Source: Trileptium ribeirensis (lineage: Eukaryota; Nematoda; Enoplea; Enoplida; Thoracostomopsidae). From it: a DNA stretch of 64,000 nucleotides. Below the pieces are notes generated by a model. That model had not been told where the DNA came from and did not search any database. It saw only the letters and a program-made list of their open reading frames with translations. Where the stretch lies: NCBI GenBank assembly GCA_030248225.1, contig JASANE010012049.1:1-64000 (forward strand), given 5' to 3'. The position numbers were made by a program, and so were the translations under genes. Every line of letters starts with the position of its first letter. The stretch's first letter is position 1. Positions 13,927-26,540 of this stretch are shown one piece after another.

Positions 13927-14270
13927 CTATTACCAAAAGTGCATAAGGAAAGAGTATGACACCTCCCTGCACTCATATGTTAGCGCGTGTTTGATGACGC
14001 GGGCGTTTTCGGCCTGACCCCCCAATTTCTGGGGGTCGAGATGACCCGACCCCCCAATTGGAGGAGGTCGGTCGGACCCCTTCCAGTTTTGGGAGGTCGG
14101 TTTATAAGCAGCTGCCAAAACAGCAGCAGCTACAGAAACTGGGGGTCGGGGCATTTCGACCCCCCAGAAATTGGGGCGTCAGGCCCAAAACACCCGCGTC
14201 ATCAAACACGGCCTAACATATGAGTGCGGGGAAGTGTCATACTCTTCCCTAATGCACTCTTGCTATTACG
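13927..14270. mobile_element. Palindromic (foldback/MITE-like) element with about 135-bp arms
   Basis: The left arm (about 13927-14065) and the right arm (about 14131-14270) are inverted copies. Both contain AAGAGTATGACAC, CACTCATATGTTAG, GTGTTTGATGACGCGGG, GGCCTGAC and CCCCAATTTCTGGGGG. The centre (about 14066-14130) is G/C-tract rich and includes GCAGCAGC. The transcript would fold into a long hairpin. The outermost matching bases are near CAAAAGTGCAT / CAAGAGTGCAT next to TA, which might indicate a TA-inserting (Tc1/mariner-like) element, but I cannot fix the target duplication. No transposase. Confidence 0.75.
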
Positions 14271-14583
14271 AATATTAAGTTTGTATAGTAGCATGAGAAC
14301 CTTTTTGAATGTATACTGGCCGCTGGTCTTTTGTGCGACAACGCACATCTAAAACATTGTACACTCGGAGTAGTATCAGTACTGTAGCAGCTTAGGTTAT
14401 GCAAAGGCTTCAACTGTCGTGCGTGGAAGCAACAGACGTGCATAATATTGGCCTAAAGTTTTGCAGATTTTTTACACGTTTACTTGGAAAAAGAAACATC
14501 TGTTTCTGTATGAATCTAAGTCACATATAAACAAAGTTACTATTACTTCAATTGTCGAACGCAACAACCACAAAGTGTGATAT
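14271..14583. other. Unassigned spacer
   Basis: About 310 bp between two inverted-repeat elements. No gene or repeat recognised. Confidence 0.4.
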
Positions 14584-14586
14584 TAA

Positions 14587-15088
14587 TGCGGTGTTAACGT
14601 TATAGTGTTGCAACATTTAGGACCTATGCAATCAACAACTGGATATCTTAGACACCCTCATGTATTTCATAAATCTATTCAAGGGTAATTTGTTATAGTG
14701 TTGACATTTTTCCATCCTGTCAATGACATCGTGTCTTCACTGCAGTTAGATTGGCGGTTGCTGCATACCATCTTGTCAACGCGCACATTTTCTTGATGCC
14801 AATATCGAAATTTTCAAAAATCTAACAATACAGTTTAATGCACAGCATTAGCTACAGACAGTGTTTATTACTGTTAATTCGCGAACAAAGGTAAGCAACC
14901 GTGTGCGCGATGCAGTTAACAAAAAATTAGTATCTAAGGTATCTCATATAATGAATTCATGGATTTGATCCCTCAGGAATTGATTTACGGTATGGGTATT
15001 TATTACACTGACTGTCTTTACGGTATGGTCGTGCCTACTGGGGGACCAAAGGTCCAATCAGCGGGGCGACAACAACGGGAAAGCCACA
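14587..15088 (-). mobile_element. PIF/Harbinger-like MITE, copy 3 (502 bp)
   Basis: The left end TGCGGTGTTAACGTTATAGTG and the diverged right end ...GGGAAAGCCACA are flanked by exact TAA duplications (14584-14586, 15089-15091). Interior matches to copy 2 include TTTAGGACCTATG, ATCTTAGACACCC, AATTGATTTACGG and CTGGGGGACCAAAGGTCCAA. It has the same orientation as copy 2. The right inverted end is the most eroded of the ten ends in this window, so this may be one of the older insertions. Confidence 0.8.
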
Positions 15089-15091
15089 TAA

Positions 15092-18000
15092 CAACATACG
15101 TACAAACGAGCAGAGGAGGCTGAACAGAATTTACATAATGCAAGACAGTATACAGCAATATTTTCCAGAATTTTAATATCAACCAAGAGCTTTAATTAAC
15201 TAAAATTCGAAATGTTTTATAAGCTCCTAATTATAGCATCCATCAAATATTTATAAATTATATTATGTTTATAAATCATACATCAATGCAGATGAGGACG
15301 AATACGGGGGATCAAACGCACCACTTCTTGGACAGTGAATCTGACCGCCTCTTTTTATTCGTGAAATCCTGATCCACCTGGTTTTAGTCTTTTTTAGAAT
15401 ATGTGATAAGAATACTAATCTTAGGTATATAGTGTTGTCCCCCACTAATTCGAAATAGATTGCGCAAATGGAACCACATAAATATTGCTAGGATTTAGCC
15501 ACCCTACTGTCTCGTCATGCTTGTTCTATTTATGCATATTTGCATGTCTGAGACTAATCCCAAATACTACTGTTAGTAATATTAATTTCCTGTTTTATGT
15601 ACCTGAGATTCACGTTCTATACAAACTATAATTATTAGGTGATATGCCTTGGTTTGACGCCTAGTAGTATTGTCTGGTAATTGTGTGAATAATTCCAAAG
15701 TGATATTAGTTGAATGCATTATGCTGCAAACAGTCATTTAGTTTTGACATTGTTTTCGCCTTTTGTTACATTGTGCAGCACAATAATGTGTTGCGTTTTG
15801 CATAATCCAATTCGTTTTCATGCTTCGGAATTCCTTATGTTCCTTCCACTTAAGAAAGGGAAATGTTATGTAACCATGTTGCCGGACCAAAGGTAACCAG
15901 GTAACGCGATTACTAACAACAGATCAAACTTTTGCGATTATATCCTCAAAATTCCGCTTTTCCGAACTGTGATTTGTTCCAGGAACCTGCGTGTAGTGTA
16001 ACGAAATGTGTCGAACTCTATGCGGCTAGCTAACACAGTTATGAAATTGTTAGTAAACGATCGTGTTACGAAATACATTATATGACAGATAAACAGTGGC
16101 GTTGCAATGTTTTCGAATATGAACGCTTTAATTACAAAGGTGCGATAGTCCGGCGTATCGATAAATCCCAACATCCAATATCTGGAGGGGGGACATCGGC
16201 CCACTAATACCATGACCTGACTGACCAACCTGTGGAAATTAGATGCCATTTCGCAGATTTGCGTTGTTCAATACTTGCCATTTTAGCTTCTTACCAAGCA
16301 AAGGTTTGTGCAAATCTTCTGACTAAACCAAAATTTCGTGGCTTGGAGTTTTAATCATACTATAGGAATCTCCCATTTGTGGTCCATCTTTTGAAAAATG
16401 TAAGATTTTTGGACAATATTCTGTGCTGTGTCAGTATGGATCTTGCTATCTGTAATTTATAATTTATTATTTTGAAGTCCACATACCGTTATTAGTTTAA
16501 GTCATGATGGTATTGGTGATTTTACTATAAGTTTTCATGCTGCTAAGCGCTGCCGTTCTTTCATTAAAATTTTATTACTCATCTAATTAAAAACAACAAA
16601 AAGTATTGAGTAGAGCGGAACTGTTGAAAGCCATGCGACCGAAATATAATTTCGATGCTTGAAAGAGGGTTTTAATGTTCTATACAACTGAACACAAGTC
16701 TTGTTCAGTTGGTTGGGTTTTAGTGACGCGGAATTTGCAAATCATATTGAAGCTTGGCTATTATACTGAGTCAGAGTACTGCTAAAAATGTGTGGCCAAT
16801 TAAAAAATCAACAATGCGCTTTAACTGGATTATCTATATGGAACAGCTATTCCTTATGATTGCTCATATAATTAATATACCGTCATTTTTTTCGTTTAAA
16901 AAGAACACTTCCTTGTCCCATTTTGTAGTGGTATATATGACAGTTGTTGAGCATTCCCTTTTCTTCTGAGTATATATTTTCCAATACATAATGCAGCACT
17001 GGGTAAAATTTAGCAATGTCGCACATCATTTTCAAGGCAGGGCTAGTTAGCTATTACATGCTGCACAATTTTGAGATGGATACAACAGCGAACTTTTGAA
17101 CCACTGACATTGTTCATGTGTTATGTCTAACTGCGAATTTTCGGCATAAGTTGCATATTATATTGCTCAATTTATATTTCACTGGACTACTTTACAACCA
17201 TAAAGTCACAAGCGATAGCACTATTCAAAATTGTCTTTTGGACCCAGTGATACTTACCATGGATGCCCTTTTGATGGGAGGAAAGTAATCTCTTAAAGGA
17301 TCAGATCCCCTATGTCATTTCTGAGGCTCCCGGTCCGCACTCCCAGCCCCGTGCATTTAGCATTCAAAAATTACTAAAATTTTATGGCAAGATTGGAAAA
17401 ATGGGAAAAATTATGATAAAAAATTGGGACACGTGAAAAAATGTGATTACCCTGTAGTTTTCCCAAAAAGAGATAATGTACCTCCCTAAGCTATATAACC
17501 TTGGTACCTATGATTTAAGCCCAAACTGAAAATGTTCGCTGTGGTATTATTTGTACAGTTAAAAATAAAATTATCATGTGCACATGTGGTGATCCTCACA
17601 ATCGCCTTATACAAAATTTCAGAAAGTCTAATCATTTCCACGTGTTTGGATTCGAAAAATGTAATGATCTTATCAAAATGCCGCTTTATACAAAGCCTGC
17701 CGGAACGCTTCCACATCTTAGTCGCCATAGTAGCCGAGACCATAACAGATAACAGATGTGATTGTTCGAACCAATTGTGGTCTTGCCATGTTGTTTGAAT
17801 TTTTTCTTGTATTTTAACATGAGTATTTAACCAATTTCTGCCAATCACAGTTGGGTTCTGCACGGTGCAGAATTTTAAATGACACCTGAATTCTGACAGC
17901 CATACCCAGATATTCCATACTATCTAATTAGTTTACATATTTTAACTAAAATAACGATGTGATTCGTTTGTTGCTGCAAGACTCAGTTAATTTTGCTTAT

Positions 18001-18604
18001 GTTAATATTAATGGTACACTAGCTAAGGTCGAATGATCAGCGAAATTTGAGTCATATCATATAACAGCAACAATTTGTTGGTTTTGACCGAAAAAGCAGT
18101 TATCTTACTTGATCCGTAAAAAGAAAATCTCAGATAGAATACGAAAAGAATTTATCCTACTAACATATGTGAAAAATGGAGTGATATTGAACTGCTCGCT
18201 GTAAACGGCGAGATGGTGCCAATCTCCGTTTCTCCATCATTTGAGCTCGTACAAAGTCCCCAAAGTGGTAACTGGAGCCACAAGTCCTGCCTTCACAGTC
18301 CGCCATTTTTGCACGAATGCGACTCAAGTTACTAATCCTGAATGGATTGGGTGACTAGTCACGCTTGCTCAGGTTCCATCACACGACCTTATGTTCCATA
18401 GTTGGACGCTCCCGCGATTGAGCACTGCGTTTAGTAATTATAGAGACACGGCAGTGTCCCTATCATATGTTTTGTGCCAATACTGGAGCGTTTTTAAAGA
18501 AGTTTTCTGGAATTTTTTGAAAACCGGCACTTGACTTTGTTTGGGGATATACCTTTGTAGAAAGCAAAGTTTGGTCTGCATCGGAAACAGACAACGTTGG
18601 TTAT
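15092..18604. other. Unassigned AT-rich DNA
   Basis: No gene recognised. The longest open frames here are 103 codons on the minus strand (16249 to 15938, ATG start) and 125 codons on the minus strand (17863 to 17486). The second begins at GTG and has no nearby upstream ATG. Neither shows a domain signature I can name. Confidence 0.4.
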
Positions 18605-18607
18605 TTA

Positions 18608-19112
18608 TGTGGCCGTCACGTTATAATGTCCCCGCTGTATGGAACTTTTGTCCCCTATAGTCGTGACCCTACCGTATAGACAGTCAGGGTGACACCCATA
18701 CTGTAAATCAATTGCCGAGGGTATACTGCACAACCCTAGCTACTACATTTTTTGCCAGTGTCGTGCACACCCTTAACTACCAATTTGGCGCGAATTAACT
18801 ATAACGGACACCGTCTGTAGCTAATGCGGTTTATTAGTCAACTGTCCTGCGTAGTTTTTTTCTAAATTTGCTATATTTGTATCTAGTCCATATTAACATT
18901 GCTCAAATAATTCCGAACATTGTCAATAAAACTGTCAGACACGGTGTGCCTGACACTGTCGAGAAGTGGTAATACGCGTAACTAGGTAGCTTTGAAAAAA
19001 ATTTATTAAAAACATAGGGGTGCCTAAGACACCCTGTTGTCAACAGTGTGCCTGACATTGTGTAGCGTACATAGGTTCCAAACTTTGGGGACATTATAAC
19101 ATGAACGCCGCA
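18608..19112 (+). mobile_element. PIF/Harbinger-like MITE, copy 4 (505 bp)
   Basis: The left end is TGTGGCCGTCACGTTATAATG and the right end is ...CATTATAACATGAACGCCGCA, with exact TTA duplications at 18605-18607 and 19113-19115. GGAACTTTTGTCCCC and CCGTATAGACAG...GTAAATCAATTGCC lie at the left. GGGTGCCTAAGACACCCTG, CAGTGTGCCTGACA and GTACATAGGTTCCAAACTTTGGGG lie at the right. The arrangement is the reverse complement of copy 2. No transposase. Confidence 0.85.
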
Positions 19113-19115
19113 TTA

Positions 19116-19468
19116 TTTTTATTACTTCGTCCTAACCGGCATAAGATTTACTGCACGAATGGAGCGCATTAAATTAAGGAAAATTTTAAGAACACATTTT
19201 TGACTGAATAGAGATTTATTTTTGAAGCCACGCTATATTCCGCAAGCGCATTTTCTGGTAAATAGAATAGCACGTGCCAGTCTATATTACTTCGTTTCCC
19301 GTCATACGTCAACCTTATATTTGTTTCATTTTCGAGACAACGAAATAATGAAACATATACCTCTCATATTATTCTTTCTGAAAAAAATTTTTCAATAGCT
19401 AGATACATGGCTTGCCAAGTGCCTGCCGTGTAGCTAGTTTTTATGTTATGGTGAACAGGTATTAGTTG
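19116..19468. other. Unassigned spacer
   Basis: About 350 bp of AT-rich DNA before the G-rich island. No feature recognised. Confidence 0.4.
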
Positions 19469-20370
19469 TACGCCTAGCAGCATGGGCTTACTCGGTGGGA
19501 TTCGTGGGTCGAATCCAGGCGGCGCCTCGCAGGGTCGGTGCTCTGGGACTGAAGTCACCTGGGGTTGGCTCAGGGGTACCGCACCTCGCCGGTGTATGAT
19601 GCTGCGCCTTGGGCAGGGGCGATGCGATGCTCCCGGGTGTACGGAATCTTGGTGGGTGGCAGCAGCGCCTCGGGGAGATGCGTCGCCTGGGCGAGGCTGC
19701 GAAGGTAAGGGGTGTGGGCACCTCGGGGGGGGGAGAGGGGGAAGGTGGCTACTGGGATCGGGGGAGTGGCGCTTCGGGGTGGACGGCGCTTGGGGGAGAG
19801 CGGGGTGTTGTACCTCCGAAAGAGGGGATGCTGCAGCGTGTCACGGGGCTTTTGCGCCTCCTCGGTGGGCGGTGGGTGCGGCACCCGTGGGGGAGGAGCG
19901 CCGCCTTGGAGGGTTCGCTGTCTGCCCGATGGGGGTGCGGAGAGCCGTGCGGGGCAGCAGAGCCTAGAGGGGCGATGCGTACGCTTGAAGAGGTGTGGCG
20001 CCTAGGGGGGCGGAATGCAGCCGCGGCTCGCGTGCGCTTGGGCTACGGTGCATTTTCAGGCGGGCGACACCTAGGGGGTGCTGTACTTCAACGGGGGAGG
20101 GGAGGGAAAAGCTGCGGAACTGTCGTAAGGGGGTGTGGCCCCGGGGGAGCGGGTGCGGCGCGTCGCACGGGGTGAGCGGCGCCTCGGTGGGGAGGGGTAC
20201 GACGCGTCTCAGGATTACGGGGCGTCGTAGAGGCTGCGGTACCTCCATGAGGGGTTGTGCTGCGTCTCCAGGAGGGTACGGCGATGTGGAGGTGGCGGAG
20301 CCTAGCGGGAGATGTGGTTATTTGAGAGGGTGGTGGAGACGCGAACCTCTTCGCTCCCCTGTGAAATCCA
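19469..20370. repeat. G-rich, minisatellite-like island (about 0.9 kb)
   Basis: A sharply bounded block rich in G on the plus strand sits in AT-rich flanks. It is built from degenerate reiterations of words such as GCGCCTCGGGG, GGTGCGGC, GGGGGAG and GATGCG at irregular spacing. Several overlapping open frames (up to 188 codons) run through it in all frames on both strands. That is expected from G/C-rich sequence poor in stop codons, and no frame has protein-like composition, so I do not call a gene. Many runs of three or more Gs would allow G-quadruplexes on the plus strand. Confidence 0.65.
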
Positions 20371-23129
20371 GGATCCGCCACTGCCTAGAAGCTTACTGGA
20401 TATTTATTTTTGTTAAAGAGTCCCGTTCTTCAAATTCTTATCGACTCGGCTCTTTGTGAACGGCTCTTCTTCGCGGTTCAACTCTTCCGATAACAAGCTA
20501 GAATCAACTCTCAGGTTCCCGACAATTATAGTTTGCAAATCCCTAATATTTAAAGAGAACATATACAAACCGTCGAACAAACCATATAGTTGCTTTCAAG
20601 AGCCAAGCCGATATATGTATTAAATGCTGCTCTTTCTTTTGGCAGACTATTGTGCTATAACATCATGGTGCTGCTACGCAAGGTTCTTTCAGAACTCTAA
20701 CCGCTATAATAGCCACAAAAGTATGACGACGGTTATGTCACCGTAAATGAACTCATAAACAAGCGGAAGTGTAAGTTAAATATTACTGTTGAAAATTTTT
20801 TTCCTTTAAGTACGGAAACTGCAAATTAAAATAAGTCTTAAAATAAAAATCTTAACCAAAAAATAAATTTATCTGCGCTATTTTAATCACTGTCTACAAT
20901 GTGTCTTAAAATTCATAGATTAGTTTTTTCGGATTTCATTACGCAACATAATTATCTGTTCATGAGCCATATATAATGGCCCTGAGTAGGCTAAATCCAA
21001 TGTTAAAGTTGGCCATATTGAAAATATTTTAAACCACTAAACTCACAGTTAACGCATAACCACCGTCATTTCTGTAACTGATTATGCCATTACATGAAAC
21101 AAGAACCTAAATCCTTCTAACATGTTTACAGACGTCATATTTTTTGTTGTTATTATAACTGTTAGAGTGCTGAAAGAACCTTGCGTAGCAGCACTATTTG
21201 CATTAAAACATATTTCGAAACACATAGTGAACATAAAATCATATTGTTCAAACCTTGTTTCATGATTTTATATGAATATATATGCATTTTACATTGTTAC
21301 ATCGTAGCATTGTTACCTTGTATATATATAAAGGCAAAAGAGATTTACGGATATGTACTGTAAAAGTGAAATATATATATATTGGTTTTATACAACAGTA
21401 ATGCTTATTAAACCCTTATTTCTACATACCAGCGGATTCTCACATTGACTGGTATATAATCTTTAAGTCATTCTATATATATGTCAAAAATTGCATTCCC
21501 GCATCGTTGATCTTATTTCATCTGAGAAAAATTACTTTAAAACGAGATAAACGAGCTGGTGGCGTTAGTACGTGTAATGCCATATATGTCATTGTGATCG
21601 GACTGAGTTTACACGAAGTGTATTTTATACATTGTTTACCTTATTTACGTTATTTCACGATTGTTCACCTTATTTATTAAACATAGCTATAACTACGATA
21701 TTATTTCATATCGTACAAATTACGAAAGCACATATACCCAATTTAATCTTTTTGACTAAACGTTAGAGTGGTATAGCGGTACTAAGCAAATGTTTCGGCT
21801 TTCCTCTTTTCAGTCTCCTTTATATTTAAACGCAAAACATTCTTGAACAGATAAAATTATGATTGATTTTCGATCTCTTTTAGCGAATAAACAGATATTT
21901 AGTCAGTGACAATTTGGCTGCTTTCGGCACATTTTACGCAATATCCTCTAGTAATGCATAATTATTGTCATTAAATGATAAGTTATTTTGTTACATAATA
22001 TATTAGAGCAAACCTTTTCGTTTAAATTGTGCGGTGCAAATATATGCTTGTTTTCTTCAAACCGACTAGAATTAATTATTTAAGCAGATTGATTAAATAC
22101 TAAGTGTAAGTATAAATAGATTTTGTGATTTAACAAAATAAGTAATCGTCGTAGTATGTCGTGCCGCGCATTCAGAGATTGGCGTCCGCGCATATGGCTA
22201 GCTTAAACTATTCTAGTTTTAATAGCGAGTACGTATCACAACCACGCATAATATATCAGTCAATGTGCTGTAAACTATGCTACGAACTTGTATCATAAGC
22301 TCTATCGCTGTTGTGTGTCATATACGCTAAGCTACGGTGATGTTGACGGCTCTCACAGGTTTCACACATTATAACGGTATACCGTCTCTATAACATATTT
22401 TTAGGATAGATAGTGTGGGATTTATTTCATGCTTTGAATTGCTATTTGGAACTTGAATAGCCGTGACAGTGAAAACTAGATGCTTCGCTAGACTGCTGGG
22501 TGTATAAATAACTTAAATTCTCTTTTATTTGACAAGTCAGAATGCAGTGCAATGCACAGAAGTTCTCCGGAAAACTTAACTTTCAACCTGGAAGAGATAA
22601 GTAACAAAAATATTTTCACAACGAAGCACTGCAGGATTAGGAAAAATCGAACCAACCAATGCATCAATTTTGACTGTTGATCACAGAACTCTGAATATAT
22701 TATATAAGAAATTATTCCCGATTGTAACCTTTTGCTGAAGGAATACATAAAAGATGGAACTCATTGTTAGCGTGCCGAACTGGAGAAGGACTATGACAAC
22801 AGTCAAATTGGGATAGGCATTACGCAATTCTAGAGGGCAAAATCAATTTTTAAGTAGTGTGATTGATCAAGTTTAAAGTTTGAAGCACTATTTCTCACTT
22901 GACCGTAATACAGGGATAACGCATAAAGCCAGGTGTAACCTGTAAGTTCACACCGCAGTGAAAATAGTAATAATAACAGTTTACCCTCTATGAAGCTATA
23001 TATGACAAAGCGAAATTTCAGAAATTTTGGTCCAAAATTTTCACTTTTGGCTTGTAAACCCTATGCTTAATGCGAAGTTATTGTTGGTGGTGCATCTGTG
23101 CCATATAAAGCTTTACGAAATACCTTACA
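20371..23129. other. Unassigned AT-rich DNA
   Basis: No gene recognised. The segment starts with TCTTC/GGCTCTT-rich bases (20400-20520), a pyrimidine counterpart of the GAGCC-rich stretch at 39.1 kb. It later contains short TATATA tracts (21310-21380). Confidence 0.4.
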
Positions 23130-23265
23130 TGCCGGCGGTCGGTCATGCCGGGGGGGGGGGGGGTAGAGGCCCCCACGGGGGAGGGGGTCGCGGCCATCCC
23201 AGGGAGAGGGTAACCCCCCTGGCCGGCCAAATTTTTATAGGGGGTCGGTCGTGAGGACCTTTTTT
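23130..23265. repeat. G-rich patch with a 14-G run
   Basis: The patch has a run of 14 G at 23150-23163, then AGGCCCCCACGGGGGAGGG, more G and C tracts, GGCCGGCC and GGGGGTCGGTCG. C-tracts and G-tracts alternate and could pair into hairpins. The words GTCGGTC and GGGGGTCG are shared with the centre of the palindromic element at 13.9-14.3 kb. Confidence 0.55.
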
Positions 23266-24179
23266 TATTTTTGGTCTTCGCAGCCATATTTTTCGCCTAT
23301 GAGGTCAGTTTTTGCACTAGGGTCCGGCCTCAAAACTCGTCGAGACGCAATAAAAATATTATTCATAGCCACATTATGTATTTGTGTATTTACACTAGAC
23401 TAAACATATATATTTATATAGTACATATCTGCTGCGCTATCTATTGTCTGCTGAGCTATCGGGTGCGACTCCTACGCGATGGAGTGTTCCAGCGCTATTT
23501 TAGTGCTGAGTTCGTGGTTAATCCACCGTGGACCATAGCAGACACTCAATGCCTAAATATGTAGTTAGTATATAAATAAGTATAATTATTAACTCGATAA
23601 ACTTTCACTTCCGGGAATGATGTCGTGAACAAAAAGCTTTCCACAAATTTATGGCCGCACATGCACCTCTAGCGGCGCAATGTGCGCAAGTGGATGCTCT
23701 AAGGAACTACCTCGACACTTGTCGAGCCGCCAAGCCCCCCTTCGGGGGGTTATCCCGGCCTGGCTTTTCGGCCTCGGGGGGTCCGGACCTCAGGGGGTTA
23801 CCCCCTACCACCCCCTGCCGATATATATGCGCAATACCTAAATTTGAGCCAAATCACTCCGCATTTTACTGTGCTAAAATAAATAAAAAGACCAAAGTTT
23901 ATGCAGATTTTGGCTCAAAATATCAGCCCTGATGCATGAGTCTACTTTAGGTCCGTACTCGCAAGTTGTTCTTTTGTCAAGTCAGTTCATAATCGTAAAA
24001 GCGATAAACGCGAACAAACTACGATTTTCTTTATGTAGGCTTACACGATTTGGGATGCAGCAACGCGTAGGTGCTGTTCGCGGTGACTATTTTGCGATTT
24101 AGCGTCGTATTTTGCTGACCGCGTACAAGTGAAAACGCGATTACCAATCGTGTTTATTATCGTATGCCATAATATACAA
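23266..24179. other. Unassigned DNA with a hairpin-prone GC patch at about 23715-23825
   Basis: Mostly AT-rich, but 23715-23825 alternates C and G tracts: CCCCCCTTCGGGGGG, GGCCTGGCTTTTCGGCC, GGGGGTTACCCCC. These can form several short perfect hairpins. No coding signature is visible. Confidence 0.4.
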
Positions 24180-24539
24180 ATGGACCGCGAACATTGCCGT
24201 CTATTCAGACTGTCATTTGATGATCGCAGACAAACGTTGGAAATCGACAAATGTGCGCTAGCACAAATTCCATTCGTACATCGCACAGCTCATGTTTGCT
24301 GTCACGAAAATGCGAATACCAATGTCAAAAATGTGAACACGAATTTCTGCGCGAATCTTGACAAAAGAACAACCTTGGTGTTCGCACCTAAAGCGGACTC
24401 ACGCATGAATGTGCAACTCCGTCACAGAAAACACTGTAGAAGCTATATTTATAATGTATTTATGCCACGTGACGTCACATTCGCTGTGAAAATTTCCGTT
24501 AAATCGATCCACAATCTATTTATTATTGATCACAACTAA
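24180..24539 (+). other. Unrecognised 119-codon open frame, coding status doubtful
   Basis: From ATG at 24180 to the TAA at 24537-24539 there are 119 codons. Among stretches not explained by repeats this is one of the longest ATG-initiated frames. The product would be basic and His/Arg/Asn-rich with scattered Cys. I see no signal peptide, membrane segment or known domain. Neither a flanking splice site nor a promoter supports it. The surrounding bases (24050-24130) are unusually rich in CGCG and GCGA words, so this may be part of a decayed repeat. I list it only as the best unexplained frame in this part of the window. Confidence 0.12.
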
Positions 24540-26004
24540 ATATAATTTGATTTTGGCATGAAAAAGAGTTATCCAGTACGCAGAGTTACAGTTGCATCAA
24601 CTCCTATATACAACAAATAGAAAAATAATTAGTCAGATCCGATTATCCATTTCTGAATTACAGTTTTTGACATAAAGAAGTTCTTATCCATGCAAACAAA
24701 AACTATGTAATTAATTTAAATAAAAGTTTTGGGTTTAAAATTTTTTGGCAATAAAATTTATACATTTTACTAAATATATTTCCACAAAGTTTTGCTAATC
24801 AATAAAATACCTATGGCTCGATGGGCCGTGTCGTCATCTACTTTTCACCAAACCAGGCTGTGGTGGCAGCTTCCGTTGTGGAGTATACTTTGAATTCCCA
24901 TTATTTTGAATTAATGATTGCTAGAATATAGGGTCAATAAAACCCAACGGTAGTAATTTTGCATTTAAGCGCAAAGTTATTTCTCTATAAGCCTCATAGT
25001 GTCACGCTATAAACGAACATTTCGTGTGTATCACTTTATCCGAAAATTTTGGATTGCGTAGCATGTGCAGCCAGTACACAAGTCAAACCGTACTGAGCAC
25101 TATTCTACTCCTAAATATATTTCAGGACGTTACGGCTGGGCATTTGCGTGCAGTTTTGACAAATGTGTTATAAATACTGTCTCTAGATCTGCTCTAAATT
25201 ATCTAAGCTACTCTAAACAACGCGAAAATTTGTGGGAGCACATGGTATACCTAGCCAATCGTAGCGTCAATTACAATTGAGTTTCGAAAACTACGTCTTA
25301 AACCAATAAGCATTACAGTCGAAAACCAGCACTGCAATGGTGGTTAACGCACAACATTGAGAACTCTTTTCCGAATGTCTAAAATCATACGGGCATTTAG
25401 ATTTTTCTGCCAGCAATTACGCTTCGGTAAATCACATTGAATAAACTACAAAGCCTTTTATAAAATTTTTAATCATATGAATGTCGATTCAGAATGATCT
25501 TGGTGATTGTTCAATTTGGCACAGAAAAAATATTTGGGTTTAGCAATGCCTTTAGGACAATAGAAAGTATTGCAATAATTATCTAGCTATCACGTTATTT
25601 TCCACATATTGTCAACATTTATGATATATGTGTTTCTGTGTCTTGAATATGAAGCCAGACCACAGTATCTTGATGAGTGGAAATATTTTTATTAATACAC
25701 ATTATCAAACAAAAGTGCAACATATATTGAATTATGTACTTGCGCAAGGTGCATTTGATGCAATTTTTTTGATACAGTGACGCACAATAGTCATACTGTT
25801 ATTTATTCTCCTTAAAGTACACAATTGAATATATTCCTTACCAGTAAAAGGAAACGTTTGGCACAAATACGGCAAAATATGCTGATAACCCAGAATATAT
25901 GTTTTTAACACATTTTGGTTGCGGAGTGTCTTAGAATCACACGTTTGCCGTTGTACGGCACGGCTTTTTATATATAATATAATTTTTAGGTTAATAAGCA
26001 CTAC
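24540..26004. other. Unassigned AT-rich DNA
   Basis: No gene or repeat recognised. Confidence 0.45.
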
Positions 26005-26540
26005 AATATTTATAAAAAACTTTTATCCAAAAAACATGACACATTATTGGTATCTTATGTCGATATTTTGAGTCCTATTGCTGATTCGCTGTTGTTGTTG
26101 ATAGTAGTTTTGACGATAAAATCCGAGTCTAAAAATTAGACTTCTTCTCGACATGTTAACATTGTATTTGCTTAATATGGTAACCAGCCAAGAATCAAAT
26201 AATTAAAAATTTGATAAATTCAGACAATAATTCCATAACATTTATAAAAACTTTTATCCAAGAAACATGACACATTATGGGTTTCCTAATGCGCACGTTT
26301 TATACTTTATTGCTGATTCGCTGTTGTTGTTGATAGTAGTTTTGACGATAAAATCCGAGTCTAAAAATTAGACTTCTTCTCGACATGTTAACATTGTATT
26401 TGCTTAATATGGTAACCAGCCAAGAAGCAAATAATTTCAAATTTCATAAATTCAGACAATAATTCCAAAGCTATGTCATTACTTTTGCTGCACTACAACT
26501 ACGTTTGGAGAATAAAGTCAGAGTCTCAAATTGCGGCCAA
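26005..26540. repeat. 232-bp tandem duplication plus a degenerate third copy
   Basis: The copies at about 26005-26236 and 26237-26468 are offset by 232 bases. They are almost identical over CTGATTCGCTGTTGTTGTTG, TAGTTTTGACGATAAAATCC, TTAGACTTCTTCTCGACATG and TTGCTTAATATGGTAACCAG. They differ mainly over about 40 bases near the left side of the unit. A third, much decayed part-copy (GACAATAATTCC...GGAGAATAAAGTCAGAGTCTC) follows to about 26540. Confidence 0.85.

Noticed and set aside
15938..16249. 103-codon minus-strand frame as a gene
   Set aside because: It has an ATG but no recognisable domain, and its length is not exceptional for a 64-kb window read in six frames.
17486..17863. 125-codon minus-strand frame as a gene
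   Set aside because: Begins at GTG, has no upstream ATG in frame before a stop, no domain signature and no splice support.
19482..20459. Overlapping 154-188-codon frames on both strands
   Set aside because: They lie in all frames of a G-rich repetitive island with few stop codons; composition is Gly/Arg/Ala driven and not protein-like.
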